Shown here: positions 30,997 to 33,535 of the stretch, in pieces
Position numbering within the stretch: position 1 is the stretch's first letter
How the letters are laid out: the number at the start of each line of letters is the position of its first letter
DNA from: Thiohalomonas denitrificans
Lineage (GTDB): Bacteria > Pseudomonadota > Gammaproteobacteria > Thiohalomonadales > Thiohalomonadaceae
Assembly: GCF_016841685.1 (NCBI RefSeq)
Contig: NZ_JAENYR010000014.1
Span: forward strand, 1 to 33,535
DNA: 33,535 bases
Reading direction: 5' to 3'
Translations under genes and position numbers: made by a program
Notes under the pieces: generated by a model
Told to the model about the DNA's origin: nothing
What the model saw: only the letters and a program-made list of their open reading frames with translations
The model's database searches: none

Positions 30997-33051
30997 ATGC
31001 AGCACGCCGGCCATTCCGGCCCAGCGGGGAAGCAGGACAAACATACGGCTCACCAGCAGCAACAGGGCGGACACCAGGCGCACCATGCGGTCATGATTGC
31101 CGATTATCGGCGGCGCTTCTGGCTCTCTCTGGCGCTGACCGTGCCGATTCTGGCGCTATCGCCCATGATTCGGTCGTTTCTCGGCCTTGAAGACCTGCTC
31201 AGCTTCCCGGGAGACGCACTGGTTCTGTTCCTGCTCGCCACCGGCGTTTACTTCTATGGCGGCTGGCCATTTTTGCACGGGCTCTACGACGACCTAAGCC
31301 GGCGCGAGCCGGGAATGATGACTTTGATCGGGCTGGCCATCACGGTCGCCTATGGCTACTCCAGTGCCGTTGTCTTCGGTCTGGAGGGTGAGGTCTTCTT
31401 CTGGGAACTGGCTACGCTCATCGACGTCATGCTGCTTGGCCACTGGGTTGAGATGCGTTCGGTGATGGGGGCCTCGGGTGCCCTGGAGGCTCTGGTCAGA
31501 CTGTTGCCTACCGAAGCTCACCGCCTCAGGGAAGATGGCAGCGTAGAAGAGGTTTCAGCATCGGATCTGGCCGTTGGAGACAAGATCCTGGTCAAGCCGG
31601 GGGAGAAGGTCCCCACCGATGGTGTGATCGTGAAAGGCGAGAGCAGCTTTGACGAATCGATGCTCACCGGCGAATCCGTACCGGTTTACAAGAATGAAGG
31701 AACACAGGTAATCGGCGGCTCGGTGAACGGCGAGAACAGTGTCACCGTCGAGATCCGGAAGACCGGCCGGGACACCTATCTCTCGCAGGTCATCGATATG
31801 GTTCAGCAGGCCCAGAGCTCGCGCTCGCGCAGCCAGAACCTGGCCGACCGTGCCGGTGGATGGTTGACCTATATTGCTATCAGCGTGGGTGTGCTGACGC
31901 TGGTGACCTGGCTCACGTTCGGTGCCGATTTCGAGTTTTCTCTGGAGCGCATGGTGACCGTGATGGTGATCACCTGTCCTCACGCGCTTGGTCTAGCCGT
32001 TCCCCTGGTGGTGGCGATGAGTACCAGCATGGGCGCGTCGAACGGGCTTCTGATCCGCAATCGGGCCGCCTTCGAACAGTCGCGGGACCTCGGCGCTGTG
32101 GTATTCGACAAGACCGGCACCCTCACCGAAGGCCATTTCGGTGTGCGTGAAACCATCGCCTTTGGAGAGTGGGACGAAACCGAGGTCCTGCGCATCGCCG
32201 CTGCCCTGGAAAGTCAGTCTGAACATCCTATCGCCCGCGGCGTCACCGATGCCGCCACGAAAAAGGACCTCAAGCTGGCGAGTGTCAGCCATTTCCATAA
32301 CCTGACCGGGCGGGGCGCTGAAGCCGAGATCGAGGGGCGCCGGGTTCAGGTGATCAGCCCGGGCTACGCTCGAGAGGAGGGATACCGTGTCGACGAGGAA
32401 GCCGTCGGCCGCCTGTCGGAGGGTGGTAACACGGTCATCCTTGTCATCGTGGCGGACGAAGTCGCCGGGGCCATCGCCCTGGCAGACGTCGTCCGGGACT
32501 CCTCCAAAGCGGCCGTCGCCCGGCTGAAGGCCATGGGAATACAGTGCATCATGCTGACCGGCGATACGGAAGCCGTGGCACGCAGCGTTGCTGCCGAGCT
32601 GGGACTCGATGACTACTTTGCGGGCGTATTGCCGGATCAGAAAGCCGCCAGGATTCGCGAGGTAAAGCAGCGGGGACTGCGGGTCGCGATGGTGGGCGAT
32701 GGCGTCAACGATGCCCCCGCCCTGGTGGAATCGGACCTCGGCATCGCCATCGGCGCCGGGACCGATGTGGCCATCGAATCGGCCGACGTCGTTCTGGTGA
32801 AGAATGATCCCGAAAAGGTGGCGGCTATCCTTGCGCTTTCACGTGCCACCTACCGGAAAATGCTGCAGAACCTGGGTTGGGCGACCGGTTATAACGTGGT
32901 GGCCATTCCACTGGCGGCCGGGGTCGCAGCCGGTGCAGGAATCATTCTTTCACCAGCGATTGGTGCGGCCTTGATGTCCATCTCCACCGTCATTGTCGCA
33001 ATCAATGCCCGATTACTGAAGCGGGCGGATATTCTCCGGCCCACCGAATGA
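30997..33051 (+). CDS. Copper-translocating P-type ATPase (CPH type, CopB-like)
   Basis: A 684-residue P1B-type ATPase that pumps copper out of the cytoplasm. The N-terminus is a short His/Gln-rich metal tail (MQHAGHSGPAGKQDKHTAHQ...HQAHH) instead of CxxC domains. The membrane metal site is C327-P-H, typical of P1B-3 (CopB) pumps for Cu(II)/Cu(I)/Ag. The actuator TGES lies near residue 222, the phosphorylated aspartate is D371 in DKTGTLTE, the nucleotide domain has SEHPIARGV, and the hinge GDGVNDAP begins at 567. ATG 30997 matches the family N-terminus and follows AAAGG; upstream in-frame sequence is intergenic. The enzyme is complete. Confidence 0.95.
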   Translation: MQHAGHSGPAGKQDKHTAHQQQQGGHQAHHAVMIADYRRRFWLSLALTVPILALSPMIRSFLGLEDLLSFPGDALVLFLLATGVYFYGGWPFLHGLYDDLSRREPGMMTLIGLAITVAYGYSSAVVFGLEGEVFFWELATLIDVMLLGHWVEMRSVMGASGALEALVRLLPTEAHRLREDGSVEEVSASDLAVGDKILVKPGEKVPTDGVIVKGESSFDESMLTGESVPVYKNEGTQVIGGSVNGENSVTVEIRKTGRDTYLSQVIDMVQQAQSSRSRSQNLADRAGGWLTYIAISVGVLTLVTWLTFGADFEFSLERMVTVMVITCPHALGLAVPLVVAMSTSMGASNGLLIRNRAAFEQSRDLGAVVFDKTGTLTEGHFGVRETIAFGEWDETEVLRIAAALESQSEHPIARGVTDAATKKDLKLASVSHFHNLTGRGAEAEIEGRRVQVISPGYAREEGYRVDEEAVGRLSEGGNTVILVIVADEVAGAIALADVVRDSSKAAVARLKAMGIQCIMLTGDTEAVARSVAAELGLDDYFAGVLPDQKAARIREVKQRGLRVAMVGDGVNDAPALVESDLGIAIGAGTDVAIESADVVLVKNDPEKVAAILALSRATYRKMLQNLGWATGYNVVAIPLAAGVAAGAGIILSPAIGAALMSISTVIVAINARLLKRADILRPTE

Positions 33052-33149
33052 AGGCTTCCCGGCCAACCCGGGTCCCGGGGTCGGGGTATCAGTGCCACGA
33101 AGGGAGGATGATCCCACTGTGGCGAAACACAGCAACGGAGGATGCACAT

Positions 33150-33535
33150 ATGAGATTCAAATGGATGGCGATGGCAACGGTACTGAGTGCCATGACCGCA
33201 ACGGGTAGTGTTTGGGCGCAAGGTGCGACTTCGCCCTGTCCCTACGGAAGCGGGTGCCCTTACGGTTATCAAGGCCAAGGGCCGATGGGCCAAGGCATGC
33301 AGACGAGTCCGGGCATGGGCCCCGGCATGGGAATGGGACCCGGCATGGGGATGGGATCCGGCATGGGGATGGGGCCCGGCATGGGCATGGGCCCCGGCAT
33401 GGGCATGGGCCCCGGCATGGGAATGGGTCCCGGCATGGGAATGGGCCCCGGCATGGGAATGGGTCCCGGCATGGGCATGGGCCCCGGCATGGGAATGGGT
33501 CCCGGCATGGGAATGGGCCCCGGCATGGGAATGGG
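33150..33535 (+). CDS. Exported methionine-rich (GPGMGM)n repeat protein, partial
   Basis: The gene is cut by the window end after 128 codons. A signal peptide (MRFKWMAMATVLSAMTATGSVWAQG) is followed by a Cys-containing linker (CPYGSGCPYGY) and Gly/Gln/Met-rich sequence. From 33318 to 33533 there are twelve hexapeptides G-P-G-M-G-M (one has S for P), encoded by 18-bp units with varying third bases. ATG 33150 follows GGAGG with an 8-base spacer. It is the next gene after the copper ATPase (98 bp gap), so a periplasmic Cu(I)-binding role through the methionines is a reasonable guess. Its C-terminus and total repeat count are unknown. Confidence 0.88.
   Translation, partial: MRFKWMAMATVLSAMTATGSVWAQGATSPCPYGSGCPYGYQGQGPMGQGMQTSPGMGPGMGMGPGMGMGSGMGMGPGMGMGPGMGMGPGMGMGPGMGMGPGMGMGPGMGMGPGMGMGPGMGMGPGMGM
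33318..33533 (+). repeat. Twelve tandem 18-bp units encoding GPGMGM
   Basis: The units are GGN-CCC-GGC-ATG-GGN-ATG, almost identical, with the first base of the second codon changed in unit 3 (TCC). The array continues to the window edge and probably beyond. Third-base differences show that selection or age has kept the protein while the DNA drifted. Confidence 0.95.

Noticed and set aside
33269-33526. Minus-strand open frame of repeated PGPIPM through the Met-repeat region
   Set aside because: It is the complement of the 18-bp repeat array. The plus-strand frame has a ribosome binding site, signal peptide and sensible context.

Overview
The window looks like a chromosomal segment of a gammaproteobacterium, moderately to highly GC-rich. 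The best evidence is the gene order gacA/uvrY - uvrC - pgsA followed by tRNA-Gly/Cys/Gly/Leu genes, together with rsmJ, cysM, rlmD and a DsrC/TusE-family protein. Several features suggest a Chromatiales- or sulfur-oxidizer-like lineage (DsrC family, phosphoketolase, NnrS-like/DUF2249 pair). That placement is inference from gene content, not from alignment.

Layout. 1-370 is a 58-bp tandem repeat array broken by a palindromic insertion. 548-5391 holds a membrane-anchored dynamin-like GTPase, then gacA, uvrC and pgsA. 5402-5925 is a tRNA cluster with a strong promoter and two intrinsic terminators. 5970-7967 holds a small Gly/Pro/Trp-rich protein, a frameshifted methyltransferase and a ZIP metal transporter. 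8190-10580 is a phosphoketolase. 10581-10960 contains REP-like palindromes. 10961-15095 holds a small MscS channel, an unusual DsrC-like protein, rsmJ, a stand-alone HPt phosphotransfer protein and cysM. 15480-20992 is a glycogen-use block: glycogen phosphorylase, a cupin, a probable GalT-like remnant and a GH13 enzyme. 21302-22891 holds an IS3 transposase scrap and the DUF2249/NnrS-like pair. 23216-25501 holds a PolB-like exonuclease and rlmD. 25505-33535 is a copper island: cupin, copB, copA and a small exported Cys/His protein on the minus strand, divergent from a VWA/GlyGly-CTERM surface protein, a CPH-type copper P-type ATPase and a methionine-repeat exported protein cut by the window end.

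How the genes may work together. GacA needs a phosphorelay; no BarA/GacS kinase is visible, but a lone HPt protein with a GacS-like HPt signature sits divergent from cysM, where gacS lies in some relatives. Glycogen phosphorylase, the GH13 enzyme and phosphoketolase could carry stored glycogen to acetyl phosphate. In the copper island, cytoplasmic Cu is exported by the ATPase, then oxidised or bound in the periplasm by CopA (with an insert carrying eight Met-Asp pairs), moved by the outer-membrane barrel CopB, and possibly bound by the (GPGMGM)n protein.

The most novel-looking items are the methionine-repeat proteins of the copper island, the VWA protein embedded in it, the isolated HPt protein, the DsrC paralogue lacking its terminal cysteine, and a dispersed hairpin repeat present in two intergenic regions (about 12049 and 22992).
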